Below, one piece after another: positions 29,115 through 38,600 of a DNA stretch of 64,000 nucleotides (positions are counted from its first letter, which is position 1; each line of letters begins with the position of its first letter). Origin of the DNA: Streptomyces sp. ISL-11. GTDB lineage: Bacteria; Actinomycetota; Actinomycetes; Streptomycetales; Streptomycetaceae. Both the position numbers and the translations under genes were made by a program. The notes beneath the pieces are model-generated. The model was given only the letters and a program-made list of their open reading frames with translations. It did not search any database and was not told the DNA's origin. The stretch covers positions 62,001-126,000 of the forward strand of contig NZ_JAGGOL010000017.1 of NCBI RefSeq assembly GCF_018614525.1, read 5' to 3'.

Positions 29115-30542
29115 ATGTCGACCGCAGCGCACCGGCAGCAGCCGGAGCAGCCCGAACAGCAGGCAGGCCGGGCACAGCTCAGTCTGGGGATCGCCGCTGC
29201 GCGGAACCTCGCGACCACCACCAAGACCGTTCCGCAGATGCAGGGCATCAGCTCGCGGTGGCTGCTGCGCATGCTGCCCTGGGTGGAGGTCAAGGGTGGC
29301 ACGTACCGCGTCAACCGGCGCCTGGTGTACGAGGTCGGCGACGGCCGGGTCACCTTCGTCCAGGAAGGCACCTCGGTCAGGGTCGTCCCCGCGGAGCTGG
29401 GGGAACTGCCGCTGCTGCGCGGCTTCCACGACGACGAGGCGCTGCGGGCGCTGGCCGAGCGGTGCCGGCAGCGGGAGTACGAACCCGGCCAGGTGATCGC
29501 CGAACGGGGCCGGCCCGTCGACCACGTCTATCTGATCGCGCGCGGCAAGGTGGAGAAGGCCGGCACCGGACACTACGGCGAGCAGACCCGGCGCGGCGTG
29601 CTGGCCGACGGCGGGTTCTTCGGCGCGCAGGTGGTGGCCGAGGAGCCGGGCACGTGGGAGTTCACGGCGCGCGCGATGACGGCATGCACCGTACTGGCCC
29701 TGCCCCGGGCCGCGTACGAGGAGGTGGCGGGCCGCCACGATGCGCTGCGGGCCCACGTCCGGCGGCGCCAGGCCGAGAAGGCACGGCCGCAGAACAGGAA
29801 GGGCGAGGCGAACATCTCCCTCGCCTCCGGCCACACCGGCGAGCCGCCGCTCCCCGGCACCTTCGTCGACTACGAGCTCGCCCCCCGCGAGTACGAACTG
29901 AGCGTGGCCCAGACGATCCTGCGGGTGCACAGCCGGGTCGCCGACCTCTACAACGACCCGATGGACCAGGTCGAGGAGCAGCTGCGGCTGACCATCGAGG
30001 CACTGCGCGAGCGCCAGGAGGCGGAGCTCGTCAACAACCCCGGGTTCGGCCTGCTGCACAACGCCCACCACAGCCAGCGCATCTCCACCCACTCCGGGCC
30101 GCCCACCCCCGACGACATGGACGAGCTGCTGAGCATGCGCCGGGGGACCACGGCGTTCTTCGCCCACCCCCGGGCCGTCTCCGCCCTCGCCCGCGAGTGC
30201 AACAAGCGAGGTCTGTCCTTCGGCAGTGCCGACGTGGACGGCCACGCGGTTCCCGCCTGGCGGGGCGTGCCGATCCTGCCCTGCGGCAAGATCCCCGTCT
30301 CGGAGGAGGGCACCTCCGCCATCCTCGCCATGCGCCTGGGCGAGGCCGGGCAAGGGGTGGTCGGTCTGCGGCAGACCGGTATCCCGGACGAGTACGAGCC
30401 GGGCCTGAACGTGCGGTTCATGGGTATCAATGAACAGGCTCACATCTCCTACCTGGTGAGTACCTACTATTCGGCAGCGGTTCTCGTTCCCGACGCGCTC
30501 GGCGTTCTCGAGAACGCCGAGGTCTTCCACACCCCGTCCTGA
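29115..30542 (+). CDS. eshA: Family 2B encapsulin shell protein with cyclic-nucleotide-binding domain
   Basis: This 475-residue protein is the EshA-type family 2 encapsulin shell subunit. An HK97-fold-like shell sequence ([20 protein letters not shown] near residues 30-50; later [20 protein letters not shown]) is interrupted at about 85-235 by a cyclic-nucleotide-binding domain ([30 protein letters not shown]). Shells of this family enclose terpene cyclases. The ATG at 29115 follows AGGGAAGGA. It heads the operon with 2-MIB synthase 35 bases downstream, so the cyclase is the expected cargo. Confidence 0.92.
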   Translation: MSTAAHRQQPEQPEQQAGRAQLSLGIAAARNLATTTKTVPQMQGISSRWLLRMLPWVEVKGGTYRVNRRLVYEVGDGRVTFVQEGTSVRVVPAELGELPLLRGFHDDEALRALAERCRQREYEPGQVIAERGRPVDHVYLIARGKVEKAGTGHYGEQTRRGVLADGGFFGAQVVAEEPGTWEFTARAMTACTVLALPRAAYEEVAGRHDALRAHVRRRQAEKARPQNRKGEANISLASGHTGEPPLPGTFVDYELAPREYELSVAQTILRVHSRVADLYNDPMDQVEEQLRLTIEALRERQEAELVNNPGFGLLHNAHHSQRISTHSGPPTPDDMDELLSMRRGTTAFFAHPRAVSALARECNKRGLSFGSADVDGHAVPAWRGVPILPCGKIPVSEEGTSAILAMRLGEAGQGVVGLRQTGIPDEYEPGLNVRFMGINEQAHISYLVSTYYSAAVLVPDALGVLENAEVFHTPS

Positions 30543-30577
30543 CGGGCACGACGCTCCTGGAGTGGAGAGAAGAACCT

Positions 30578-31843
30578 GTGTCATTGCTGTCCCGGATCAC
30601 CGCTCCCACGGCCCCTCACGACATGGCGCGGCTCGTGGCCACGCTGCTCACCCACCAGCAGGGCATCCGCCCTTCCGCGCCGACGACCCTGCCCGGCACC
30701 ACCCCCCGCCCGGTGGGCGCCGCCCTGCTCACCGGGCCGACGGGGCTGGGCACCTCCGCCGCCCGCATCACGGCCGGGAAGGCCACCGGGAAAGCCACCC
30801 GCAAAGCGGCCGGGAAAGCGGGGGAGGAGCGGGCCGGGAGACCGGCCGGTGACACATCCGGCGCCGCGGAGGAGGAGCGCGGCTCCGGTGTCCCGCGGCT
30901 CTACTGCCCGCCCGCCCTCCGGGACGACCCGGCACTCGGCCGGGAGGTCAACGACCGGCTGGTGGCATGGGCCGACGAGGTCGGCATCTACACCGGACGC
31001 CTCGACCACGTCCGTGCCGCCGACTTCGGGCGCCTGATGATGCTGGCCCACCCCGACACCGACGACCCCGACCGCCTGCTGGCGGCGGGGAAGTGCGCCC
31101 TGGCGGAATGGGCCACGGACGACTACTACTGCGACGACGAGACCGTCGGCTCCAGGCCCGAACTCCTCGGTTCGCAACTGGGGCTCGCCCACGCGGCCAT
31201 CGACCCGTCCCACCTCCCGGCCCGTTACGCTCCCGCAGGGGAAAGGGAGCTGCGCGGCGACCCCGTCCGGGTCGCCCTGCGCTCGGCCCTCGAACACCTC
31301 GGCCGGTACGCGGAGCCGTCCCAGGCGGCCCGGCTGCGGCATGAGATCGCCGTCCTCTTCGTGGGCTACGGCCAGGAAGGCTCCTGGCGGTCCCGGGGCC
31401 ACATGCCCAGCGTCCACGAGTATCTGGCGCACCGTCAGATCAACAGCTTCCTCCCCTGCATCGCGCTGACCGACGTGGTCGGCGGATATGCGCTGTCCGC
31501 CACCGAGTACGGCGACCCGCGAGTACGCCGCGCCGTGACGATGGCGGCCACGGCCGGCACACTCGTCAACGACCTGTACTCCATGACCAAGGAAAACGAC
31601 TCCGGGGGCGTGGAATTCAACCTGCCCACCGTGATCGCGGAAGAGGAGCGGTGCTCCCCGCGCGAAGCGATCGAGCAGAGCGCGGCGATCCACGACGAGC
31701 TGGTGCACCGCTTCGAGACGGAGGCGGCGGCCCTGGCCCTCACGGGCTCACCTCAGCTGCGCCGTTTCCTCGCAGGGGCATGGGCCTGGCTCGGCGGCAA
31801 CCGCGAATGGCACAGCGGGAGCCCGCGCTACAACGGCGCGTAG
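30578..31843 (+). CDS. 2-Methylisoborneol synthase
   Basis: This 421-residue class I terpene cyclase turns 2-methylgeranyl diphosphate into the earthy odorant 2-methylisoborneol. The metal-binding motif is DDYYCDDE at about residues 181-188, the form typical of 2-MIB synthases, and the NSE/DTE motif is NDLYSMTKE starting at about residue 331. The N-terminal ~105 residues are Pro/Ala/Thr- and Lys/Gly-rich, low complexity and probably disordered (KATGKATRKAAGKAGE). In the related S. griseus system the disordered N-terminus targets the cyclase into the encapsulin. GTG start. Confidence 0.94.
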   Translation: MSLLSRITAPTAPHDMARLVATLLTHQQGIRPSAPTTLPGTTPRPVGAALLTGPTGLGTSAARITAGKATGKATRKAAGKAGEERAGRPAGDTSGAAEEERGSGVPRLYCPPALRDDPALGREVNDRLVAWADEVGIYTGRLDHVRAADFGRLMMLAHPDTDDPDRLLAAGKCALAEWATDDYYCDDETVGSRPELLGSQLGLAHAAIDPSHLPARYAPAGERELRGDPVRVALRSALEHLGRYAEPSQAARLRHEIAVLFVGYGQEGSWRSRGHMPSVHEYLAHRQINSFLPCIALTDVVGGYALSATEYGDPRVRRAVTMAATAGTLVNDLYSMTKENDSGGVEFNLPTVIAEEERCSPREAIEQSAAIHDELVHRFETEAAALALTGSPQLRRFLAGAWAWLGGNREWHSGSPRYNGA

Positions 31844-32050
31844 GCACGGGGGCGGTCACGCGATCGCGCAGGCCGCGTACCGCGGAGTGGCGGGCAGGCG
31901 CGCCCTGCCCGGCTGCCCGTCCTGCGCGGTGATCCGCTCTCCCGCCACCGCCTTCCTCCCTCTCCCTCTTCCTCTCCTCCTCGTGTCACGACCTCACGAC
32001 CTCATGACCCACGCGACACACCCCACACGCACGCCGTAAGGAGCACCCCC

Positions 32051-32917
32051 ATGACGACCACGCCCGCCCCCGCCGCGCCCGCCGGCGTCCTGCGCACCGC
32101 CTACCAGAAGTCCGTCGCGGAGTACTGGAACAACGAGAAGGACCCGGTCAACCTCCGTCTGGGCGACGTCGACGGCCTCTACCACCATCACTACGGGCTC
32201 GGCGACTACGACCCCTCCGTCCTGGAGGGCCCCGAGGAGACCCGGGACGAGCGCATCATCGAGGAACTGCACCGGCTGGAGTCGGCACAGGCCGACGTCC
32301 TCCTCGACCACCTGGGCCCGATCGCCCCCGACCAGCGGCTGCTGGACGCCGGCTGCGGCCGGGGCGGCACCAGCATCATGGCCAACGCACGCTTCGGCTG
32401 CCAGGTCGACGGCCTCTCCATCTCCCAGTCGCAGGTCGACTTCGCCAACGGCCAGGCCCGTAAGCGCGGCGTGGACGACAAGGTCCGCTACCACTTCCGC
32501 AACATGCTGGACACCGGCCTGCCCGCCGGCGCCTTCCAGGGAATCTGGAACAACGAGTCCACCATGTACGTGGACCTGTTCGAACTCTTCTCCGAGCACG
32601 CCCGCCAGCTGGCCCGCGGCGGCCGCTACGTCACCATCACCGGCTGCTCCAACGACGTCACGGGCCTGCGCTCCAAGGCCGTCAGCCGCATCGACGAGCA
32701 CTACACCTGCAACATCCACCCCCGCAGCGCCTACTTCAAGGCCATGGCCGCCAACGGTCTCGTGCCCATCAACGTCGTCGACCTGACGGCCGCCACGATC
32801 CCGTACTGGGAGCTGCGCGCCCAGTCCTCCCTCGCCACCGGCGTCGAGGACCCGTTCCTGACCGCGTACAAGGAGGGCAGCTTCCACTACCTCCTCATCG
32901 CCGCCGACCGCATCTGA
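32051..32917 (+). CDS. Geranyl diphosphate 2-C-methyltransferase
   Basis: This 288-residue SAM enzyme adds a methyl group to C2 of geranyl diphosphate, making the cyclase substrate. The SAM motif LLDAGCGRGGTSIMANARFG is at about residues 97-116; the aromatic segment YQKSVAEYWNNEKDPVNLRL near the N-terminus and IWNNESTMYVDL are characteristic of GPP methyltransferases. AAGGAG precedes the ATG. A 207-base gap separates it from the cyclase, so it may also have its own promoter. Confidence 0.94.
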   Translation: MTTTPAPAAPAGVLRTAYQKSVAEYWNNEKDPVNLRLGDVDGLYHHHYGLGDYDPSVLEGPEETRDERIIEELHRLESAQADVLLDHLGPIAPDQRLLDAGCGRGGTSIMANARFGCQVDGLSISQSQVDFANGQARKRGVDDKVRYHFRNMLDTGLPAGAFQGIWNNESTMYVDLFELFSEHARQLARGGRYVTITGCSNDVTGLRSKAVSRIDEHYTCNIHPRSAYFKAMAANGLVPINVVDLTAATIPYWELRAQSSLATGVEDPFLTAYKEGSFHYLLIAADRI

Positions 32918-32983
32918 CGGCCCGGGTCTCCGCGTCAGCCCGCCGCCCGGCCGTCGAAGCCGGCGCGGGCCACGTGAGACACC

Positions 32984-33007
32984 CTCGGACGCCCATCCGC
33001 GTCCGAG
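32984..33007. terminator. Hairpin between the 2-MIB operon and the NRPS operon
   Basis: CTCGGACGC (32984-32992) pairs perfectly with GCGTCCGAG (32999-33007) across CCATCC. It lies between the convergent ends of the methyltransferase and the P450, so it can stop both operons. Confidence 0.7.
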
Positions 33008-33084
33008 CGGTCGAACCGCACGGCGGTCGCCGGCATCCGCGGCCCGGGCCGGCTCCAGGCCGGCCGGGCCCGGAGGGGTGGCCG

Positions 33085-34353
33085 TCAGTCGACTCTCAGG
33101 GGGAGTTCGCGCAGGCCGCGCACCGAGCCCTCGCGGCGGCGCAGTTGGCCGGCGGGGACGGCCAGGCGCAGTGTCGGGAACCGGCGCAGGGCGGTGGCGA
33201 GGACCGTTTCGACCTCCAGCGCGGCCAGGCGCGCGCCGACGCAGTAGTGCAGGCCGTGGCCGAAGCCGAGCTGGCGGGCGGTGGCGTGCCGGGTGATGTC
33301 GAAGCGGTCGGGGGCGGTCCAGTGGCCGGGGTCGCGGTTGGCGGCGGCGACGCCGACGATCACGTACGAGCCCTTGGGTATGGTCGTGCCGCCGATCTCG
33401 ACGTCTTCCAGGGCGTAGCGGCTCAGGCCGGGGTTGACCGGGCCGTCGTAGCGGATGGCCTCCTCGACGGCGTCGGGCAGCAGGGACGGGTCGGCGCGCA
33501 GCGCGGCGAGCTGACGGGGGTGTTCGAGCAGGGCGAGCAGCGCGTTGCCGATGAGCTGCGCCGAGGGCTCGTACCCGCCGAACAGCAGCAGCCCGGCCAT
33601 GCTGACGAGTTCGTCGTCGGTCAGCGGGTGGCCGTCGGCGGGAGCCGTGACCAGCTCGCTGAGCAGGTCCGGTCCCGGTGCCGCGCGGCGTTCGGTGACG
33701 AGGTCGCGGACGTAGGCGTCGAAGGCGTCCAGGGCGGCCACCGTGCGCAGGGCCGCCTCGTCGTCGGCCTGGAATCCGCCCAGGACGCTCGCCGCGGTGC
33801 GGAAGAGGTCGGCGTCGGCGTCCGGCACGCCCAGCAGCTCGCAGATCACGGTGACGGGCAGGCGGTTGGCGACCGCCTCGACGAGGTCGAACCGCGGGCG
33901 GCCGGCGACGGCGTCGAACAACTCGTCCGTGCCCCGCTGGATCCGGTGCCGCAGGCCCTCGACGCGCTTGGCGCTGAAGGCGCGGACGACGAGCTTGCGC
34001 AGCCGGTCGTGGTCCGGCGGGTCGAGATTGGCCATGGCGCGGCCCAGGAGCCGGCTGGTGCGCAAGGTGACCTGCCACCGGGGCGGCAGCGGTTCGGGGG
34101 GCAGGGCCTGCTGGAGGCCGCGGGCGAGCTCGTTGCTGAGCCGGGGGTCGGCGAGCGCGGCCAGGACGTCGTCGTAGCGGGTGATGAGCCAGCGTTCGGC
34201 CCCGCTGGGCATCCGCACGAGGTGCACGGGGCCCTCGGTGCGGAGCTTGTCGAGTATCGGAAAGGGGTCCTGGGCGAAGTCCGGTGCGAGCGCGTGGACG
34301 GGGCCGGCGGCGCCCGCGGGATGCGGGCAGCCGCGCTGTTCTGCGGAGGTCAT
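33085..34353 (-). CDS. Cytochrome P450, last gene of the NRPS/PKS operon
   Basis: This 422-residue soluble P450 has EAIRYDGPVNPGLSR (ExxR helix and following loop) and the heme loop LGFGHGLHYCVGARLA with the Cys ligand. The I-helix reads LLLFGGYEPSAQLIG: the conserved Thr of the usual AGxxT oxygen-activation motif is replaced by Pro. Some P450s without this Thr rely on a substrate hydroxyl. It begins 48 bases after the exporter stop on the same strand, so it is part of the operon and probably oxidises the peptide product or its acyl chain. ATG 34353 has AAGGAA upstream. Confidence 0.88.
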   Translation of the reverse strand: MTSAEQRGCPHPAGAAGPVHALAPDFAQDPFPILDKLRTEGPVHLVRMPSGAERWLITRYDDVLAALADPRLSNELARGLQQALPPEPLPPRWQVTLRTSRLLGRAMANLDPPDHDRLRKLVVRAFSAKRVEGLRHRIQRGTDELFDAVAGRPRFDLVEAVANRLPVTVICELLGVPDADADLFRTAASVLGGFQADDEAALRTVAALDAFDAYVRDLVTERRAAPGPDLLSELVTAPADGHPLTDDELVSMAGLLLFGGYEPSAQLIGNALLALLEHPRQLAALRADPSLLPDAVEEAIRYDGPVNPGLSRYALEDVEIGGTTIPKGSYVIVGVAAANRDPGHWTAPDRFDITRHATARQLGFGHGLHYCVGARLAALEVETVLATALRRFPTLRLAVPAGQLRRREGSVRGLRELPLRVD

Positions 34354-34400
34354 GGGGTTCCTTGGGAGTGCGGAGACATGCCGGTACGTGTGAGGGGTGG

Positions 34401-35666
34401 TCAGGGCGGGCTCGCGCCGGGCGCGGGCGCGGCTGCCGGTGCGGGCGCGTCGCGGCCTCGCACCGCACCCACCACGAAGAAGGCACCGGCGAGGACCTGG
34501 AGGGCCGCGAGGACGGTGAAGACGGTGCTCACCGGGAGGGTTTCCGCCGCCGTCCCGGCGCCGACCAGCCCCAGCGTGCCGCCGGTGAGCCCGGCCGCCG
34601 CGATCACGGTGAGGGTGGCCGGGCGCAGCGCCACCGGGATGCGGCTCGTGCGGACCGCGACCATCGGGGCGTTGGACAGGCCGTTGAGCAGGCCGGCCAC
34701 CGCGAGGACGGCCGCCAGGCCGGCGGGCCCCAGCGGCAGCGGCAGCACGGCGAAGGCCGCTGTCTGGCCGAGCCGCCCGCAGGTGGCCAGCCGGGTGGCG
34801 GAGAGCCGCCGCAGGGCGCGGCCGACCAGCAGGGTGCCGAGCAGCGCGCCACCGCCGAACGCGCCGAGCAGCAGCCCGGCCAGCGCGGACGACCCGCCGT
34901 AGTGGAGCAGGGCCAGGACGGGCAGCATGGCGAACAGGGCCTGCCACGTCGTCTCACCGAGAACCTGCGCGATCGTCCAGTTGCCCAGCAGCCGGTCCCG
35001 CCGCACGGTCCGCAGGGCGTCGCGCAGCCGGTGACGGGCGGCCCGGACCGGCAGGGCGACGCCGGGCGGCAGGCCGCGACGGAGCAGGAACGCCGACACC
35101 AGATAGCTGGCCGCGTCCAGGGACAGGACCGCCGAGGCGCCGAGCCAGGCGATGAGCAGTCCGGCGACGGGCGGCCCCAGGAGCACGGTGAAGCGGGTCG
35201 CGCCCTGGAGCATCGCGTTCGCCCGGCTGAGCCGTGCCTCGTCGTCGCCGACGAGCGCCGGGAGCAGGGACTGCTGGCTCGCGGTGTAGGGGGCGTAGAA
35301 GGAGCCGACCGCGAACAGCAACAGCATGAACACCGGCAGCGGCAGCAGACCGAAGTGGTGCAGCAGCGGTACGAGGGCGACCAGCGGGCCGCGGGTGCAG
35401 TCGGCGACGAGCATCACCCGGCGTGGTCCCAGCCGGCCGGCCAGGGATGCCCCCATGACGCCGAAGACGGCGACCGCGATCATCTGCGCGGCCATGACGC
35501 GCCCCATGGCACCCGACGACCCGGTGGTCTCCAGGACGAACCACGGCATGGCGATGGCGCTGAGCTGGGATCCTGTCATCGACAGGATCTCGGCGACCAG
35601 GACGGTGCGCAGGACGCGGCGGGGCGCCGGTCCGGGCGGCACGGTGTGCGGGCGGGTTGACGCCAT
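34401..35666 (-). CDS. MFS exporter of the NRPS/PKS operon
   Basis: This 421-residue protein has about 12 membrane segments, with GASLAGRLGPRRVMLVADCT as the loop 2-3 motif of the enterobactin-exporter-like MFS group. Its ATG lies one base after the NRPS stop (TGACATG on the minus strand), so it is translationally coupled. The probable role is product export and self-protection. No extra proteasome subunit, a known resistance route for proteasome inhibitors, is visible in the window. Residues after about 400 are an Ala/Pro tail. Confidence 0.88.
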   Translation of the reverse strand: MASTRPHTVPPGPAPRRVLRTVLVAEILSMTGSQLSAIAMPWFVLETTGSSGAMGRVMAAQMIAVAVFGVMGASLAGRLGPRRVMLVADCTRGPLVALVPLLHHFGLLPLPVFMLLLFAVGSFYAPYTASQQSLLPALVGDDEARLSRANAMLQGATRFTVLLGPPVAGLLIAWLGASAVLSLDAASYLVSAFLLRRGLPPGVALPVRAARHRLRDALRTVRRDRLLGNWTIAQVLGETTWQALFAMLPVLALLHYGGSSALAGLLLGAFGGGALLGTLLVGRALRRLSATRLATCGRLGQTAAFAVLPLPLGPAGLAAVLAVAGLLNGLSNAPMVAVRTSRIPVALRPATLTVIAAAGLTGGTLGLVGAGTAAETLPVSTVFTVLAALQVLAGAFFVVGAVRGRDAPAPAAAPAPGASPP

Positions 35667-35667
35667 G

Positions 35668-38600
35668 TCAGGCCCTCGCGTCGTCGGCGACGCCGGGCGG
35701 TGGCGTGCGGCCCGGCGCCACGGGCCCGGCTTCTCCGGCCGGGCCTCCCGCCGTGTTCGCACGCGTCTGCTGTCCGGCAGGCCGTGCGCGTTCGGGCCGT
35801 GGGGCCGCTGCCCTGCGGGACGCCGCCTGCCTGGCCCGGGCCGCCCGTTCCCGCAGCGCGCTGTTCCGGGACCCGGTCGGCGGGGCGGGCGGGCCGGTCA
35901 GGGAGCGGGCCATCGCGGCGACGGTGGGGTGTTCGAAGAGAGCCACCAGAGGCAGCTCGGTGGCCAGCCGTTCGACGAGCAGGGCGTGCAGGTTCGCGAG
36001 GGAGATCGAATTGCCCCCCAGGTCGAAGAAGTTGTCGTGGACCCCGACCTCCGCCAGGCCCAGCACCTCGGCCCATGCCCCGGCGATCAGCTCCTCGGTG
36101 CCGCCGGAGGGGGCGACGCGTGCGGCGGCCACCGGCAGGTCCGCACGGCCGGGCCGGGGCAGGCGTGCCGTGTCGACCTTGCCGCTGGGCGCCAGCGGCA
36201 GTGCGGCGAGCCATACGACCGCCTCGGGGACCATGGGGGACGGCAGCCGCGAGCGCAGCCGTTCCAGCAGCTCCGCCGTGACCGGCCGCGGCCCCGCCCC
36301 GGCCACCAGATAGGCGACCAGGCTGGGGGAGCGCAGCGGGTCGCCGTGGACCACGGCCGCCGCCACCCCGGGCAGCCTCAGGAGCTCCGCCTCGATCTCG
36401 CCCGGCTCGATCCGGTAACCACGGATCTTCAACTGACGGTCGAGACGGCCCAGATACTCGATGGTGCCGTCGGTGAGCCGACGGCCCCGGTCGCCGGTGC
36501 GGTAGGCCGTCCCGGGCCCGTCACCGACGGGCCGGAAACGCTCGCGGGTGAGCTCCGCGCGGCGCCAGTAGCCCGCCGCCGTGCCCGCGCCGCTCAGCAC
36601 GATCTCCCCCGTGACACCGGCCGGGCAGCGCCTGCCGTACGGGTCGAGCACCTGGACCCGGGTGCCGGCCACGGGCCGGCCCAGGGTGTTGAGCGGTCCC
36701 TCGTCACCGGCGTCCAGGTCGTGGGTGAGCGCGATGACCGTGGATTCGGTGGGGCCGTAGGCGTTACGGACCCGGTACGTGGTGCCCCGCGGGGGCCTGC
36801 GGGTGAGAGCCGCCGCGCCGACGAGCATCCACCGCAGGTGCGGCAGCGGCGGGTCGGCGGCCCAGACGGACTCCGCGAGGGGCGTGGCGAGCAGGGCCAC
36901 CGAGACGCGTCGCTCGGCGAGCCACCGGGGGAGCGTGGTGACGGCGAGCGGTCCTTCGTACGGCACGACGCAGGAGCCGGAGGCGAGGGCGGACCACACG
37001 TCCCACTGGGTGGCGTCGAAGGAGACGCCGAGCAGCCAGCCGATCCGGTCCCCCGGTCCGAGACCGAACGACTCCTGTCCCCACCGGGCGAGTTGGGCGA
37101 TGCTGCGGTGGCGGACGGCCACGCCCTTCGGCTCGCCGGTGGTGCCGGAGGTGTGGACGACGTAGGCCACGGCCTCCGGGCCCGGTGCCGGGGCCTCCTC
37201 GCCCGGGGAGTCCGGTGCGTGGCGGGTGCCGTTCGGGCCCGCGCCGGGCTCTCCGGCGCCGGACAGGGTGAGGACGGTGGCCCCGGTGGCGGTGAGCCGG
37301 GCCGCCGCCTGCCGGTCGGCGGTCAGGACCGCGCAGGCGTCCACGTCGGCCAGCAGGGCGTCGACGCGGGCGGCCGGCGCGGTGGGCTCGACGGGGCAGA
37401 ACGCCGCGCCCGCGTACCAGGCGGCCAGCATCGCCACGACGAGAGCCTCACCGCGGTCGAACAGCAGCGCCACCACCGGGTCCTCGGCCCGCAGGTGCGG
37501 ACGGATCCGGGCGGCCAGGGCCCGGGCCCGCTCGTGCAGGTCCCGGTAGCTGAGCACACCACCGGCCGTCGTGACCGCCGGCGCGTCCGGTGTGTGCCGG
37601 ACCCAGTGGGCCACCAGCGCCGGAACGCTCGTGGCGGGCGCCGCGTCGGCTCCGCCCTCCCAGCCGCGCAACCGCTCCTCTTCCTCCTCGCCGACGAGAT
37701 CGAGCGCGTCGACGCGGGTGTCCAGGGCCGTGGGCAGCACGGTCAGCAGACGGCCGAACAGGGCCGCCACCTGCTCGACGTCGGCGCGGCGGTACCGGTC
37801 GCCGCGGTAGGCGACGCGGCAGCCGAGGGTGTCGCCGCTCAGCGACAGCACCACGGTCAGCCCGAGCTTGCCGAGGTGGCCCGCGCCGTCACCGGCCAGC
37901 GGCAGCCGGGCCAGCGGGCTGCCGGCCAGCCGTGCCGGCCGGCCCGGCTCGGTCTCCAGGCTCAGCGTCACGTCGGCGTAGGGGGTGCGGCCGGGCCGCC
38001 GGGCGGGGTTCAGCCGCTCCACGACCTCCTCGAACGGCGCGCCGCCGTGCTCGTACGCGTCCAGCACCTCGGCGCGTACCGATCGCAGCACGTCCAGCAG
38101 CGTCGCGTCCGGCGCCGGCCGTGACCGCAGGATCACCGTGTTCAGGCACGGGCCCAGCAGGCCGGCGAAACCGGGGTGGTCGCGGTGGGCCAGCGGGGTG
38201 GCGAAGACCACGTCGTCCCGGCCGGTCCACCGGTGCAGCAGGGCGGCCAGCGCACCCGCCGCGAGCTGGTACGGGCTGAACCCGTGAGCTTGCTGCACCG
38301 GCCGCATCCGCTCCAGCAGGTCCGCGGGCAGCGGCACCGCGACGGACCCGTTGGGCCCCGGCACGGCGGGGGCGGGGAACTCCGTGTACTCGGGCGCCCC
38401 TTCGAGGTGCTCCGCCCAGTGGGCCAGGTCCGCGGCGCGCCGCGCGGTACCGCGCTCGGCCTCCTGCGCGGCGACGAAGTCCCGGTACTGCACACGCCGT
38501 CCGGGGAGGCCGAGAGGCCCGGCCTCCCCGGCGGCGGCCGCCGGGCCGTCGAGCTCCAGGCGGTCCAGTGGCAGCCGCAGGGCGGACGGCAGCGCGCCGA

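Noticed and set aside
27651-30584. 977-residue version of DhaK with a long N-terminal extension
   Set aside because: The extension runs antisense through eshA and has no family similarity; ATG 28643 gives the normal DhaK length and places the active His at 218.
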